From CAZAMT01 sp964486145 (GTDB lineage: Bacteria > Bacteroidota > Bacteroidia > Bacteroidales > JAAAOM01): DNA of 54,615 bases. Shown here one piece after another: positions 45,511 through 54,582 of this stretch. Location of the stretch: assembly GCA_964486145.1 (NCBI GenBank), contig CAZAMT010000003.1, positions 1 to 54,615 of the forward strand, in the 5' to 3' direction. Numbering within the stretch: the first letter of the stretch is position 1; every line of letters begins with the position of its first letter. Position numbers and translations under genes: made by a program. Under the pieces are notes generated by a model that saw nothing but the letters and a program-made list of their open reading frames with translations, was not told where the DNA came from and did no database searches.

Positions 45511-45546
45511 ATAAAATAAGCGGGTTACAACTGAATGCAACCCGCT
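45511..45546 (-). terminator. Rho-independent terminator of the hybrid histidine kinase gene
   Basis: A perfect 8-bp stem, AGCGGGTT (45519-45526) with AACCCGCT (45539-45546), encloses a 12-nt loop. On the minus strand it is followed by TATTTTATTTT, and it lies 50 nt past the stop of the leftward kinase gene. Confidence 0.7.
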
Positions 45547-45595
45547 AACGGCTAACTATTTGGGGGATATAATTCACAGTCTGATACAACATTGC

Positions 45596-47644
45596 TTATG
45601 ATGATATCTGGTGTTTCTCACTAAAAACATTTTCAAGCAAATCAAAGAGTACTTGATGACTAATGGGTTTGGTAAGATAGTCGTCGCATCCGGCTTTTAG
45701 ACATTTTTCCTCATCATCATCCATGGCATTGGCCGTTTGGGCAATGATCGGCAAATCAGCACGAAAGCTTTTTATCTTTCTTGTAGCTTTGTAACCATCA
45801 AAAACAGGTAGCTGGATATCCATTAATACCACATCGATTTCCGGGTGTTTTTGACATAATTCAACAGCTTGTTGACCATCATGTGCCCGGATAACTTTCA
45901 CCTTGGTGCGCAGCAGTGTTATTTCGAGATATTTATAATTTATATGATCATCTTCAACGATTAATAAAGTCTTATTACCCCAATTGTAGTTCATGACATG
46001 TTGTTTTTTAGTTTTTTTAAATTTGCTTTGCTCTGCCTGAATAAATGGCAGTTGAAACCGGAAAATTGTGCCGGATCCTGGTTTTGACTCCACAGCTATT
46101 GACCCGTTTAATATTTCTAAAATTCCTTTTGTGATAGCAAGTCCAAGGCCTGTTCCTTTCATGTGATGCTTTTCTTCTGAATTTACCTGGGCAAATCTCT
46201 TAAAAATAAAATCCTGTTGTAATTCCGGAATTCCAACACCCGAATCCTTTACATAGAATTCAATGTGCTCATTGTCTTCACGAATCCGATATCCAAAGCT
46301 TATGGTGCCCTTTTGTGTGAATTTTACTGCATTGGTTAACAGGTTGGTTAAAATCTGTCGCAACCGGAAAGGATCGGTTTTAATCTCATCTTTTTCGTAT
46401 TCCAGGCCTTTTTGAAATTCCAGTGATATGTTCTTTCCTGATTGTTCAATTTGTTGTTTAAATATCTTTTGTAATTCTTCAAGTAACAGGTTTAATGAAA
46501 AATTTTCCATATTAACAGTTAACTGGTTGGCCTCAATTTTGGAAATGTCAATAATGTCATTGACGAGAGTAAGTAATTGATTACCACTTTGTTTAATGAT
46601 ACCAAGGTATTCTTCTCTTTCTTCAAGAGACAGGGTTGCATCCTTCAACAGCTCAGCAAAACCAATTATTCCATTAACGGGTGTGCGAATCTCATGCGAC
46701 ATATTTGCTAGAAAAGATGATTTAAGCTGATCTGATTCCTGCGCCCGTTCTTTAGAGACAATAAGATCATGCATGACATTTTTCACACCGGTAATATCCT
46801 CAAAACTTTCAATGCGCCCGATAATTTCATCATTTTTATTTCTAAGAAAATCACATTTTTTGCGAATACTCTTCTTCTCCCCTGATTTCGTTGTTATGAT
46901 GCATTCATCTTCCTTTTGCAGGTATCCTGTATTTAGTTTTGGAATTTTGCAGGAATTCATACAATAATTACCAAAGAATATATCACATTTTTTACCAACA
47001 GCTTCAAAAGCACTATATCCCGTTATTCGTTCGGCCATTTTATTCCAACTGGTAATTGCTTTATTGTTATCCACGGTAAATACTGCGGTGGGTGCTGTAT
47101 CATAAATCAATGATGAAAATTCGAATTCCCTGAGCAATTCCCGGGGTGATTTTTTATATCCTGAAATATGAACCATGATGATAACAGCAGCATCAATAAC
47201 TCCATTTTTATATAATGGATTGAAATATGATAAAAAACTTAACTCAGCGCCCTCCTCGGGTTGCATGGTTACTTCATAACCTTTTGATTTTAGTTCATCA
47301 TTAAACAACTGTTGTATAAAATTTGTAAAAACTTTTTTTTCTGATGAAATTACAAATTCATCAAGTCGGATATGATGATCCATTTTCGGTTGTGAAATGC
47401 TAAAAATATTTGCAGCCCTGTGGTTGCAATTCAAAATTTCGGCCTCGCTGTTTATTAAAAATACAGGTTCCGGAAAGGAATAATAATAATCCATCGGAAA
47501 CTGGTGACGTGAATTATCGTTACTGGATATCCGTTGGGCATCGAAGTTTCGTTGCTGTAAATCATGAATTTCATCCTTTAACCTTTTGATTTGGTTATTG
47601 AGAGATTCATTGGTCCTATCATCGTATTTCCTCATTCTTTCCAT
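45596..47644 (-). CDS. Cytoplasmic hybrid histidine kinase, PAS-PAS-HisKA-HATPase-REC
   Basis: This 682-residue protein has no transmembrane helix. It begins with a short coiled coil (~10-35), then two PAS domains (~52-160 and ~178-290), HisKA with phosphoacceptor His317 in ANMSHEIRTP, HATPase_c (~420-540, GTGLGLAITKGI) and a C-terminal receiver (~555-675) whose phosphoacceptor Asp is in LMDIQLPVFDG. The second PAS holds a Cys cluster (Cys220, Cys228, Cys232, then Cys248 and Cys264) in GKKCDIFFGNYCMNSC, which may bind metal or sense redox. ATG 47635 is an alternative start. A receiver-only protein with a very similar sequence lies 2.1 kb upstream, beyond recQ. Confidence 0.92.
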   Translation of the reverse strand: MERMRKYDDRTNESLNNQIKRLKDEIHDLQQRNFDAQRISSNDNSRHQFPMDYYYSFPEPVFLINSEAEILNCNHRAANIFSISQPKMDHHIRLDEFVISSEKKVFTNFIQQLFNDELKSKGYEVTMQPEEGAELSFLSYFNPLYKNGVIDAAVIIMVHISGYKKSPRELLREFEFSSLIYDTAPTAVFTVDNNKAITSWNKMAERITGYSAFEAVGKKCDIFFGNYCMNSCKIPKLNTGYLQKEDECIITTKSGEKKSIRKKCDFLRNKNDEIIGRIESFEDITGVKNVMHDLIVSKERAQESDQLKSSFLANMSHEIRTPVNGIIGFAELLKDATLSLEEREEYLGIIKQSGNQLLTLVNDIIDISKIEANQLTVNMENFSLNLLLEELQKIFKQQIEQSGKNISLEFQKGLEYEKDEIKTDPFRLRQILTNLLTNAVKFTQKGTISFGYRIREDNEHIEFYVKDSGVGIPELQQDFIFKRFAQVNSEEKHHMKGTGLGLAITKGILEILNGSIAVESKPGSGTIFRFQLPFIQAEQSKFKKTKKQHVMNYNWGNKTLLIVEDDHINYKYLEITLLRTKVKVIRAHDGQQAVELCQKHPEIDVVLMDIQLPVFDGYKATRKIKSFRADLPIIAQTANAMDDDEEKCLKAGCDDYLTKPISHQVLFDLLENVFSEKHQISS

Positions 47645-47783
47645 ATAAAAAGTCTTGTGCGCTAAACGGCTTTGTATAAATATACGGTGAGGTTACGCGA
47701 TTGGATGAAATATGCTATGTGTTATTGACGAAAGAGAGCTTTGTGAACATAAAAAAGGTCTGTCTCTTGATAAATAACGTTCA

Positions 47784-49706
47784 TTAATTAAGTTTTTCGC
47801 TACCAGAGGATACCTTTAATTTGAACTCTGCATTCTCGAAAATGAAACCATTGTCAATCATCCAACGAATGACTGTAATGGCTTTGTTCCGATCGACCGG
47901 TAATTGCTTTACAAGAGTTTCGAGGTCCATCAGTTGTACTGACAATGCTTTAATAACTTCTTCTTTGATTATATCGAACTCGTAATTACTGATGCCCAAT
48001 TCATTTCGCTTCTTGCAAATATCACATTGCCCGCAACGGGTGTGTCCTTCCTGCCCAAAATAATTCAATAAAAACTGGCTGCGGCAAATCTCTTTTTCTT
48101 CAGCATATTCCAACACCTTTCCAATTCTTAATGCATACCGCTGTTTTCTGAATTTATAATTCTCCGTGCTTATTATGACCGATTTATCAGCAATTCTCTC
48201 ATCTGTAAATACGAGCAATGCTGATTTTTTTTGAGGAATGTAATTGATAATTTTTAATGATTTCAATTTATTGAGATAGCTGTACACATCATCAATGGAA
48301 ATATTGGATTTTTTTGCAAGTGAATGTTCATCTATCTTTACGTAATCGTTAAACAGACCTGAATAAGATCGAAGCAACAGTTTAATAAAACCATCAAAAT
48401 TTAAATTGGATACCTGAAATTTGTACAAATCATCCCGATTTACCAAAAAATGCACCCGTGATGGATTATTTGCCTCATCGGTTAGTTGAATATAGCCCTC
48501 TTTTTCCAAAAGCTTTAATGCACTAAATGTTTGCACCGAGTGAAATCCGTAATTCTGGCAAAACTCAATCAGATGAAAATCGTGAACCGTTCCCTTTCCG
48601 CCTTCAACAGGGATCCTGTAATAATTGCAAATTGCCTGGTAAACATTTTTAATGAACGCGATGTCCGGAAAATTGGATGTGAGTCGTTTTTGAATATTTA
48701 ATTTATCAGACTCGTTATAGAGTAACACCGCGAATGCTTTTTTTTCATCCCGGCCTGCTCTCCCGGCTTCCTGGAAATACTCCTCCAGGGAATCCGGCAA
48801 ATCCATGTGTATTACAAATCTTACATCCGGTTTGTCAATTCCCATCCCAAAAGCATTGGTAGATACAATGATTCGGGTCTTATTGCTTTTCCATTCATCC
48901 TGCTTTCGCTCCCTTGAGAAGGAATCGAGTCCGGCGTGGTAAAAATCGGCGCTTACTCCTGCCTTTTTTAGTTGCAACGCGATTTCCTGTGTTTTTTTCC
49001 TGCTTCTTACATAAATCACACCGGTGCCACGAATGCTGTTTATGATTTCCTGTGCTGATTTAATTTTGTTTTCAGTATGGTGAACATAGTAAACCAGGTT
49101 TTTACGTTCAAAACTTTTTTGCAACACATTCTTTTCCCGAAATTTCAGTTTATCCTGAATATCCCCGACAACTTCCGGCGTCGCGGTTGCGGTTACAGCC
49201 AGAAAAGGTACCTCAGGCAGAACTTTACGAATGCGGGCTATTTGAAGATATGCCGGGCGAAAATCATATCCCCATTGCGAAATACAGTGCGACTCATCAA
49301 TCGCTACCAGGTTTATTTTCATCTTTTCCAAACGTACCTGAAAAATTTCTGTATCGATTCGTTCGGGTGATATATACAAAAATTTATAGTTTCCATAAAT
49401 AGCATTCTCCAGAGCCACGTTTATCTCATCGTAAGTCAGTCCGGAATGCAAAGCGATGGCCTTGATGCCTCTTTCAATTAAGTTCTCGACCTGATCTTTC
49501 ATCAGCGCAATTAAGGGAGTGATAACCAAACAAATGCCTTCCATCGTCAACGCGGGAACCTGAAAAGTTATGGATTTGCCTCCCCCTGTTGGCATAAGCG
49601 CCAGGGTATCTTTTCCATCCAGTACGGAAAGTATAATATCCTCCTGCAACGGCCTGAATGAAGAATACCCCCAGTACCTTATCAATATTTCATTGTGTGT
49701 AGGCAC
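47784..49706 (-). CDS. recQ: RecQ-family ATP-dependent DNA helicase
   Basis: This 640-residue helicase unwinds DNA 3' to 5'. Walker A reads PTGGGKS (residues ~39-45), the DEAH-type box is DESHCISQWGYDFRP, and motif VI is QEAGRAGRDEKKA. Unlike E. coli RecQ, the four-Cys zinc site (CRSQFLLNYFG with CGQCDICKK, ~539-566) lies about 180 residues after the helicase lobes, behind the winged-helix-like region, and no HRDC domain is recognisable. The start is GTG at 49706, which gives the expected ILIRYWGYSSFRPLQE onset. It sits between the kinase and the receiver gene on the same strand. Confidence 0.92.
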   Translation of the reverse strand: MPTHNEILIRYWGYSSFRPLQEDIILSVLDGKDTLALMPTGGGKSITFQVPALTMEGICLVITPLIALMKDQVENLIERGIKAIALHSGLTYDEINVALENAIYGNYKFLYISPERIDTEIFQVRLEKMKINLVAIDESHCISQWGYDFRPAYLQIARIRKVLPEVPFLAVTATATPEVVGDIQDKLKFREKNVLQKSFERKNLVYYVHHTENKIKSAQEIINSIRGTGVIYVRSRKKTQEIALQLKKAGVSADFYHAGLDSFSRERKQDEWKSNKTRIIVSTNAFGMGIDKPDVRFVIHMDLPDSLEEYFQEAGRAGRDEKKAFAVLLYNESDKLNIQKRLTSNFPDIAFIKNVYQAICNYYRIPVEGGKGTVHDFHLIEFCQNYGFHSVQTFSALKLLEKEGYIQLTDEANNPSRVHFLVNRDDLYKFQVSNLNFDGFIKLLLRSYSGLFNDYVKIDEHSLAKKSNISIDDVYSYLNKLKSLKIINYIPQKKSALLVFTDERIADKSVIISTENYKFRKQRYALRIGKVLEYAEEKEICRSQFLLNYFGQEGHTRCGQCDICKKRNELGISNYEFDIIKEEVIKALSVQLMDLETLVKQLPVDRNKAITVIRWMIDNGFIFENAEFKLKVSSGSEKLN

Positions 49707-49775
49707 GTTTCTTAAAAAAGATGAATGAAAGGGTCAAATTAGTCAATAAAGTTGAATCATCAAAACATGATAACC

Positions 49776-50156
49776 TTAACTATTCAAAAAGGGAGTAATT
49801 TTGTCAATTAACTCTTCGATGGACAGCGGTTTTGAAATAAAATCATTAAATCCGGCTTGTTCACATTTCAATTGCATGTCCGAAGTATAAAAAGCAGTTT
49901 GCGCAATTATGGGAATGTCGGGATCAATGGAACGGATAACTTCCAGTGTATCAAATCCATCCATTTCAGGTAACTGCAAATCCATTAACACCAAACTGAT
50001 TCCAGGAGTTTTATTAAATTCTGAAATTGCAATCTTGCCGGTCTTTGCAAAAAAAAGATCGATTTTTGTTTCTTCAAGAAGTTCTTCGAGAAGTATTGAA
50101 CTCACTTCATCATCTTCAACAATAAGAATCTTTTTGCCATTCCATTTCATGAACAA
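49776..50156 (-). CDS. Receiver-only response regulator
   Basis: This 126-residue protein is a single REC domain. Acidic pocket residues are in VEDDEVS (15-16), the phosphoacceptor is Asp59 in LMDLQLPEMDG, and Thr87 and Lys109 (SKPLS) are in place. There is no output domain. The segment IPIIAQTAFYTSD closely matches LPIIAQTANAMDD in the kinase's own receiver, suggesting a common origin and possibly a shared phosphorelay. The gene is followed after 69 nt by recQ. ATG 50150 is an alternative start. Confidence 0.9.
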   Translation of the reverse strand: MFMKWNGKKILIVEDDEVSSILLEELLEETKIDLFFAKTGKIAISEFNKTPGISLVLMDLQLPEMDGFDTLEVIRSIDPDIPIIAQTAFYTSDMQLKCEQAGFNDFISKPLSIEELIDKITPFLNS

Positions 50157-50394
50157 AATATTTATGATCGCAAATTACCTGAATTATTCAAAGAAATCAA
50201 CTTTTATTTAACGTTAACGCTCACGGTTTATTTTCTAAACGTTTTAAAAGCGCAATTGTTACGTCCCATATCCTATAAATACAAGGAGATTAGAAATAAA
50301 CGATAAAATTTAATACAAATAACGAAACCACCTTTACACGAGAACCGTTTATTAAATTTAGACAAATATTTAGTATTAATCAAATCTATTTTGT

Positions 50395-50760
50395 ATGGAT
50401 TTAACAAGTTTAGCCACAAATGTAGCATCAATTCTTTACATTGTTGTATTTGCCACAGCATTAACAAACATTTTGGTAATTGCAGGGATGTGGGCTACAG
50501 TATTGAAATCTGGTCAACCCGGATGGTCTCAAATTATTCCAATCTGGAATATTCTGGTTTTACTGAAAGTTGCAAAAAAACCAGCCTGGTGGATTATCTG
50601 GTTTATACTTTTGGCACCATTGCCTATCGTGATGTTGATTGTTTTGCATGCCATTTCAAAAAATTATGGAAAAGGTTTTGGATTTACACTTGGTTTGTTC
50701 TTCCTGCCTTTCATTTTCTTTCCCGTCCTTGGTTTCGGAAAGGCCCAGTACCAGGTTTAA
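50395..50760 (+). CDS. Small multi-pass membrane protein (DUF5684-like)
   Basis: This 121-residue protein has about three to four hydrophobic segments and a conserved-looking core GQPGWSQIIPIWNILVLLKVA followed by KPAWWIIWFILLAPLPIVM, which resembles the DUF5684 family often found beside signal-peptidase-like proteins. The function is unknown. It is monocistronic, preceded by a 238-nt gap shared with the divergent receiver gene, and ends at a strong terminator. Confidence 0.72.
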   Translation: MDLTSLATNVASILYIVVFATALTNILVIAGMWATVLKSGQPGWSQIIPIWNILVLLKVAKKPAWWIIWFILLAPLPIVMLIVLHAISKNYGKGFGFTLGLFFLPFIFFPVLGFGKAQYQV

Positions 50761-50790
50761 CTCATTCATTCAACTATCAACCATAACTTT

Positions 50791-50821
50791 AAAGGTGTAC
50801 AAAAAAATGTACATCTTTTTT
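50791..50821. terminator. Bidirectional rho-independent terminator
   Basis: AAAGGTGTAC (50791-50800) pairs with GTACATCTTT (50809-50818) through ten positions with one G-T wobble and an 8-nt loop, followed by a T-run to 50821. It ends the DUF5684-like gene and overlaps the stop of the leftward CLC gene. Confidence 0.72.
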
Positions 50822-52595
50822 ATGTCAGGGAAATATCCACCAACCATTTCCTGTAAATGGAAAACAATTTTGACTTTGAGATAAAACCAATATACCTGCC
50901 ATTATCTGATACTGGTAAATTCCATGCACCGGAATCATGAAATTTTCTCATTACTGTTTCCATTGAATCATGGATGGAGATAATCTCCGGCGGCACAATC
51001 ATCAGATTACTTACGAATGTGTTATCATACAATTCTTTTTCGAAAATCACCTCCCGAATATTATCCAGTAAAACGATTCCCTGAAGCATTTCTTCACTAT
51101 CCACTACCGGAAAAATGTTCCTTTTTGATTTGGAAATAATTTTCACCAGTTCACCCAGCGTAGCCTCAGCACGCACTTTTTTAAAATCTTTTTCAATCAC
51201 TGATTTCATTTTTATCAGATGCAAAATGGCCTGGTCCTTATCATGGGTAAGTAACTCACCTCTTTGAGCAAGCCTTTTTGTATAAATGGAATGTGGCTCA
51301 AAGTACATGATAGTTAAATACGCAATGGTGGATGTAATGATCAACGGAATAAACAATTGATATCCACCGGTTATTTCTGCAATGAGGAATATTGCTGTAA
51401 GCGGTGCATGCATAACACCCGCCATCAGCCCTGCCATTCCAACCAGCGCAAAATTCTTTTCTGAGACCTGAACAAGATTTAGCATGTTAAACAATTTAGC
51501 AGACATGTAACCTGTTACGCCTCCCATAAACAATGTGGGTGCAAAAATTCCTCCAACACCTCCGCCACCCGACGTTAATGCACTGGCAAACGCCTTAAAA
51601 ATAAGGATTAGAAATAAAAATAATATGAACATCCAGGGTACCGATTCCATTCCATAAAATAAGCTGCCGTGTGTTAGTTCTTCTGCCTGATTATTCAATA
51701 TAGCTATCAAAGTTTCATACCCTTCACCATAAAGGGGCGGAAATAAAAAAATAAGCAACCCCAAAGACACCCCGGCCAAAACTAATTTTACAACCAGGTT
51801 TTTAATCTTGCCAATACCTGATTCTATTACATTTGTTGCCCTGGAGAAGTAGGCTGATATTAATCCGGAGAAAATACCCAAAAGAATAAAAAAAGGTATA
51901 TCACTGAAATGAAAGGTATCAACGAGCTGAAATGTAAAAATAAAACCTCTGCCCAGGAAAAAATACGCTACCATAGCACCACTTACAGCGGAAATAAGCA
52001 AAGGCACCAGTGAAGCCATGGATAAATCGAGCATCAGTACTTCCAGACCAAATATTACTGCAGTAATGGGTGCTTTAAAAATTCCGGCAATGGCTCCGGC
52101 TGCACCACATCCTATAAGTAATGTTATGGTTTTGTAATTCAGTTTCATTAACCTGCCCAGATTGGATCCAATGGCAGAACCTGTCAGCACAATCGGGGCC
52201 TCTAACCCCACCGACCCGCCGAAACCAACAGTCAGGGTGGAAGTTAACATGGATGAATATGTATGATGAGATTTTATTATACTGTTTCGTTTGGAAATAG
52301 CATATAAAATCCGACTTATGCCATGTCCGAGGTTATCCCTGATGACATATTTTACAAACAAGACGGTGAGGGTAATCCCGATGATCGGATATACAATATA
52401 CAAATAGTGTACGTTTTGAATTTCCAGGCCTCTTAATAAAATGTTGCTTGTAAAGTGAACCGTATTTTTAAGCATTACCGCAGCAAATCCGCTTAAAATA
52501 CCTATAAACAGACTTAAAATCAACACAAAATGATTTTGTTTGATATGCTTCAACCTCCAAACTAAAAATCTTCCTAAAAGCGTTTTTTGCTCCAT
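50820..52595 (-). CDS. CLC-family chloride channel/transporter with C-terminal CBS pair
   Basis: This 591-residue protein has a CLC membrane core (~residues 20-430) and two CBS domains (~460-585). The gating glutamate is Glu132 in GSVGLEAP. The position equivalent to Ser107 of E. coli ClC (GSGIP) is His91 in GHGIS, and the position equivalent to the proton-relay Glu203 is Val186 in FGLEVLM, as in many CLC channels rather than exchangers. SGGGGVGGIFAP and AGLMAGVMHAPLTA match later core motifs. It is a paralogue of the next gene. A TACTTTTG box lies at 52656-52663 (minus). Channel versus exchanger is not settled by sequence. Confidence 0.9.
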   Translation of the reverse strand: MEQKTLLGRFLVWRLKHIKQNHFVLILSLFIGILSGFAAVMLKNTVHFTSNILLRGLEIQNVHYLYIVYPIIGITLTVLFVKYVIRDNLGHGISRILYAISKRNSIIKSHHTYSSMLTSTLTVGFGGSVGLEAPIVLTGSAIGSNLGRLMKLNYKTITLLIGCGAAGAIAGIFKAPITAVIFGLEVLMLDLSMASLVPLLISAVSGAMVAYFFLGRGFIFTFQLVDTFHFSDIPFFILLGIFSGLISAYFSRATNVIESGIGKIKNLVVKLVLAGVSLGLLIFLFPPLYGEGYETLIAILNNQAEELTHGSLFYGMESVPWMFILFLFLILIFKAFASALTSGGGGVGGIFAPTLFMGGVTGYMSAKLFNMLNLVQVSEKNFALVGMAGLMAGVMHAPLTAIFLIAEITGGYQLFIPLIITSTIAYLTIMYFEPHSIYTKRLAQRGELLTHDKDQAILHLIKMKSVIEKDFKKVRAEATLGELVKIISKSKRNIFPVVDSEEMLQGIVLLDNIREVIFEKELYDNTFVSNLMIVPPEIISIHDSMETVMRKFHDSGAWNLPVSDNGRYIGFISKSKLFSIYRKWLVDISLT

Positions 52596-52655
52596 GATAC
52601 TTAACCCATAAATTATTTTGAATTAGCCAGCGGTTCGTTTGTCAAGAAAGTTGGG

Positions 52656-52663
52656 CAAAAGTA
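52656..52663 (-). promoter_or_regulatory. Candidate -7 box for the proximal CLC gene
   Basis: On the minus strand this is TACTTTTG, a full consensus -7 match and the same octamer as for metH, 61 nt before the ATG. The -33 position lacks a clear TTG. Confidence 0.4.
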
Positions 52664-52713
52664 ATAGTTATCGCGCAAAAAAGGCGAGTAATTTCATTTA
52701 GAATGCACATAAA

Positions 52714-54480
52714 TTAGTGCTCTGAAAAATCACGCATTAATTTTCTGTAGGATGAAAAAAGTTTGGCTCTCGAAACAAACCCCAGGTATTTACCCTTGTC
52801 CAGAACAGCAATGTTATACCGCCCGCTAACCTGAAATTTTCGAGCAACATCTTCCATGGATTCTTTCCTGTCTATTACATACTGGGGCATAAACATCAGG
52901 TCTCTTACAAAAAGTTGATCATACATTTCCTGGTTAAACATGATGTGTCTGATATCATCCATTTTCACAATGCCACGAAATGTTCCATCCGATTCAACAA
53001 CCGGAAAAATATTTCGATGGGTTTTGGTTATTACCTTTATTAAATCTCTGAGTTTGTCATTGGGATGAATTACATGAAAATCACTCTCGATAAGGGTATT
53101 GATATTCATCAACATCAACATGGCCTTATCTTTATGATGGGTAATTAATTCACCCCGTTTGGCAAGCTGATATGTATAAACCGAATTGGTGGTAAAAAAC
53201 CGGGTTGTGGCAAATGAAATGGTAGACACAATCATCAATGGCATAAAAAGCTGGTATCCTCCTGTAATTTCAGCAATTAAAAATATTGCAGTCAATGGTG
53301 CATGAATCACTCCCGCAATTAAACCAGCCATGCCCACCAATGCAAAATTACTTTCGGGTAATTCAAGGCCAAAATAATTCATTACCAGTGCAAAGAACAG
53401 TCCGGTGTTTGCTCCCATAAAAAGTGAAGGAGCAAAAATTCCACCGACACCACCACTTCCAAATGTTGCTGAAGTGGCAACAACTTTAAAAATCAGGATC
53501 AATAAGAAAATCAGAAAAACAAACAGAATGTTACTCTGAAACCTTTCATATAATTGGTTCTCGAATAGATGCGTATAATCTCCCGCAAGCGTCTGGTTTA
53601 TTACTTCGTAACCTTCACCGTACAACGATGGAAGAAAAAATATCAATACTCCGAGGGTAAGTCCTCCCACGAACAGCCTGATATACCTTGATTTGATTTT
53701 TTCAAACTGGTCGGAAACGAATAAATACATTCTTGTAAAATACAGGGAAACCATACCTGCCAGTATACCAAGAATAATGTAATAGGGGGTATTTCCAATA
53801 ACAAACAAATCTGTTACCCGAAAGGAGTATAAAACATTCTGGCCCAGAAACAAATAGGATGTTAAAGCTGCTGTTACCGACGAAATTAATAAGGGTACAA
53901 TGGCAGCAACTGTTAAATCCAGCATAATAACTTCAAGAGCAAAAACAATGGCAGCAATAGGTGCTTTAAAAATTGCCGACATAGCTCCTGCAGAAGCACA
54001 TCCTAACATCAGGGTAATTTGTTTGTAATTTAGCTGAAATACTTTGCCTATGTTTGACCCTATCGCAGCACCTGTTGCCACGGTAGGGCCCTCCAAACCC
54101 ACAGATCCGCCAAAACCTACAGTAAATGCACTGGAAATGATTGATGAATATAAGTTATGAGGGCTGATAAAGCCTTTGTTTTTCGAAATTGAATATAATA
54201 CATTCGGAATTCCGTGTCTGACGGGTCTTCGATTTATATACTTGATAAAGAGAATGGTTAGGAAAATACCGACAACCGGGTATAATAAATATAAAAGATT
54301 TCCAGCATTTGCGGATAAATTATTTAAATGCAATTGAATAAGATGAACCAGATTTTTAATAATCACCGCCGCTATTCCCACGGAAAAGCCAATGACAATG
54401 GCCAGGATCATCATAAATTGATGATCGTTTATATTCTTTGTCCTCCAGGTAAGTAACAATGTTAAAATAGTCTTTTTCAT
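52714..54480 (-). CDS. Second CLC-family chloride channel/transporter with CBS pair
   Basis: This 588-residue protein is a paralogue of the preceding CLC gene with the same layout: CLC core, then two CBS domains (~455-580). Counting from ATG 54480, the gating glutamate is Glu130 in GSVGLEGP. His89 (RHGIP) replaces the central Ser, and Val184 (FALEVIM) occupies the proton-glutamate position. I start at ATG 54480 (MKKTIL); a TTG at 54492 would add four residues but lies inside a TATATTTG promoter-like octamer (54490-54497). It is separated from its paralogue by 118 nt and the pair are probably a tandem duplication. Confidence 0.9.
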   Translation of the reverse strand: MKKTILTLLLTWRTKNINDHQFMMILAIVIGFSVGIAAVIIKNLVHLIQLHLNNLSANAGNLLYLLYPVVGIFLTILFIKYINRRPVRHGIPNVLYSISKNKGFISPHNLYSSIISSAFTVGFGGSVGLEGPTVATGAAIGSNIGKVFQLNYKQITLMLGCASAGAMSAIFKAPIAAIVFALEVIMLDLTVAAIVPLLISSVTAALTSYLFLGQNVLYSFRVTDLFVIGNTPYYIILGILAGMVSLYFTRMYLFVSDQFEKIKSRYIRLFVGGLTLGVLIFFLPSLYGEGYEVINQTLAGDYTHLFENQLYERFQSNILFVFLIFLLILIFKVVATSATFGSGGVGGIFAPSLFMGANTGLFFALVMNYFGLELPESNFALVGMAGLIAGVIHAPLTAIFLIAEITGGYQLFMPLMIVSTISFATTRFFTTNSVYTYQLAKRGELITHHKDKAMLMLMNINTLIESDFHVIHPNDKLRDLIKVITKTHRNIFPVVESDGTFRGIVKMDDIRHIMFNQEMYDQLFVRDLMFMPQYVIDRKESMEDVARKFQVSGRYNIAVLDKGKYLGFVSRAKLFSSYRKLMRDFSEH

Positions 54481-54582
54481 ATCGGGCACCAAATATAATG
54501 CTTAACCTATTCAATAAAAACAGGTATTTCATTATTCTGTTATATTTTTTTACAGTACTGGCCGAGTAAAATTTTCATAACT

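Noticed and set aside
50273..50467. Leftward 64-codon frame in the gap before the DUF5684-like gene
   Set aside because: It overlaps the start of that gene, has a low-complexity composition, and has no promoter or coding evidence. The gap otherwise shows nothing I can identify.
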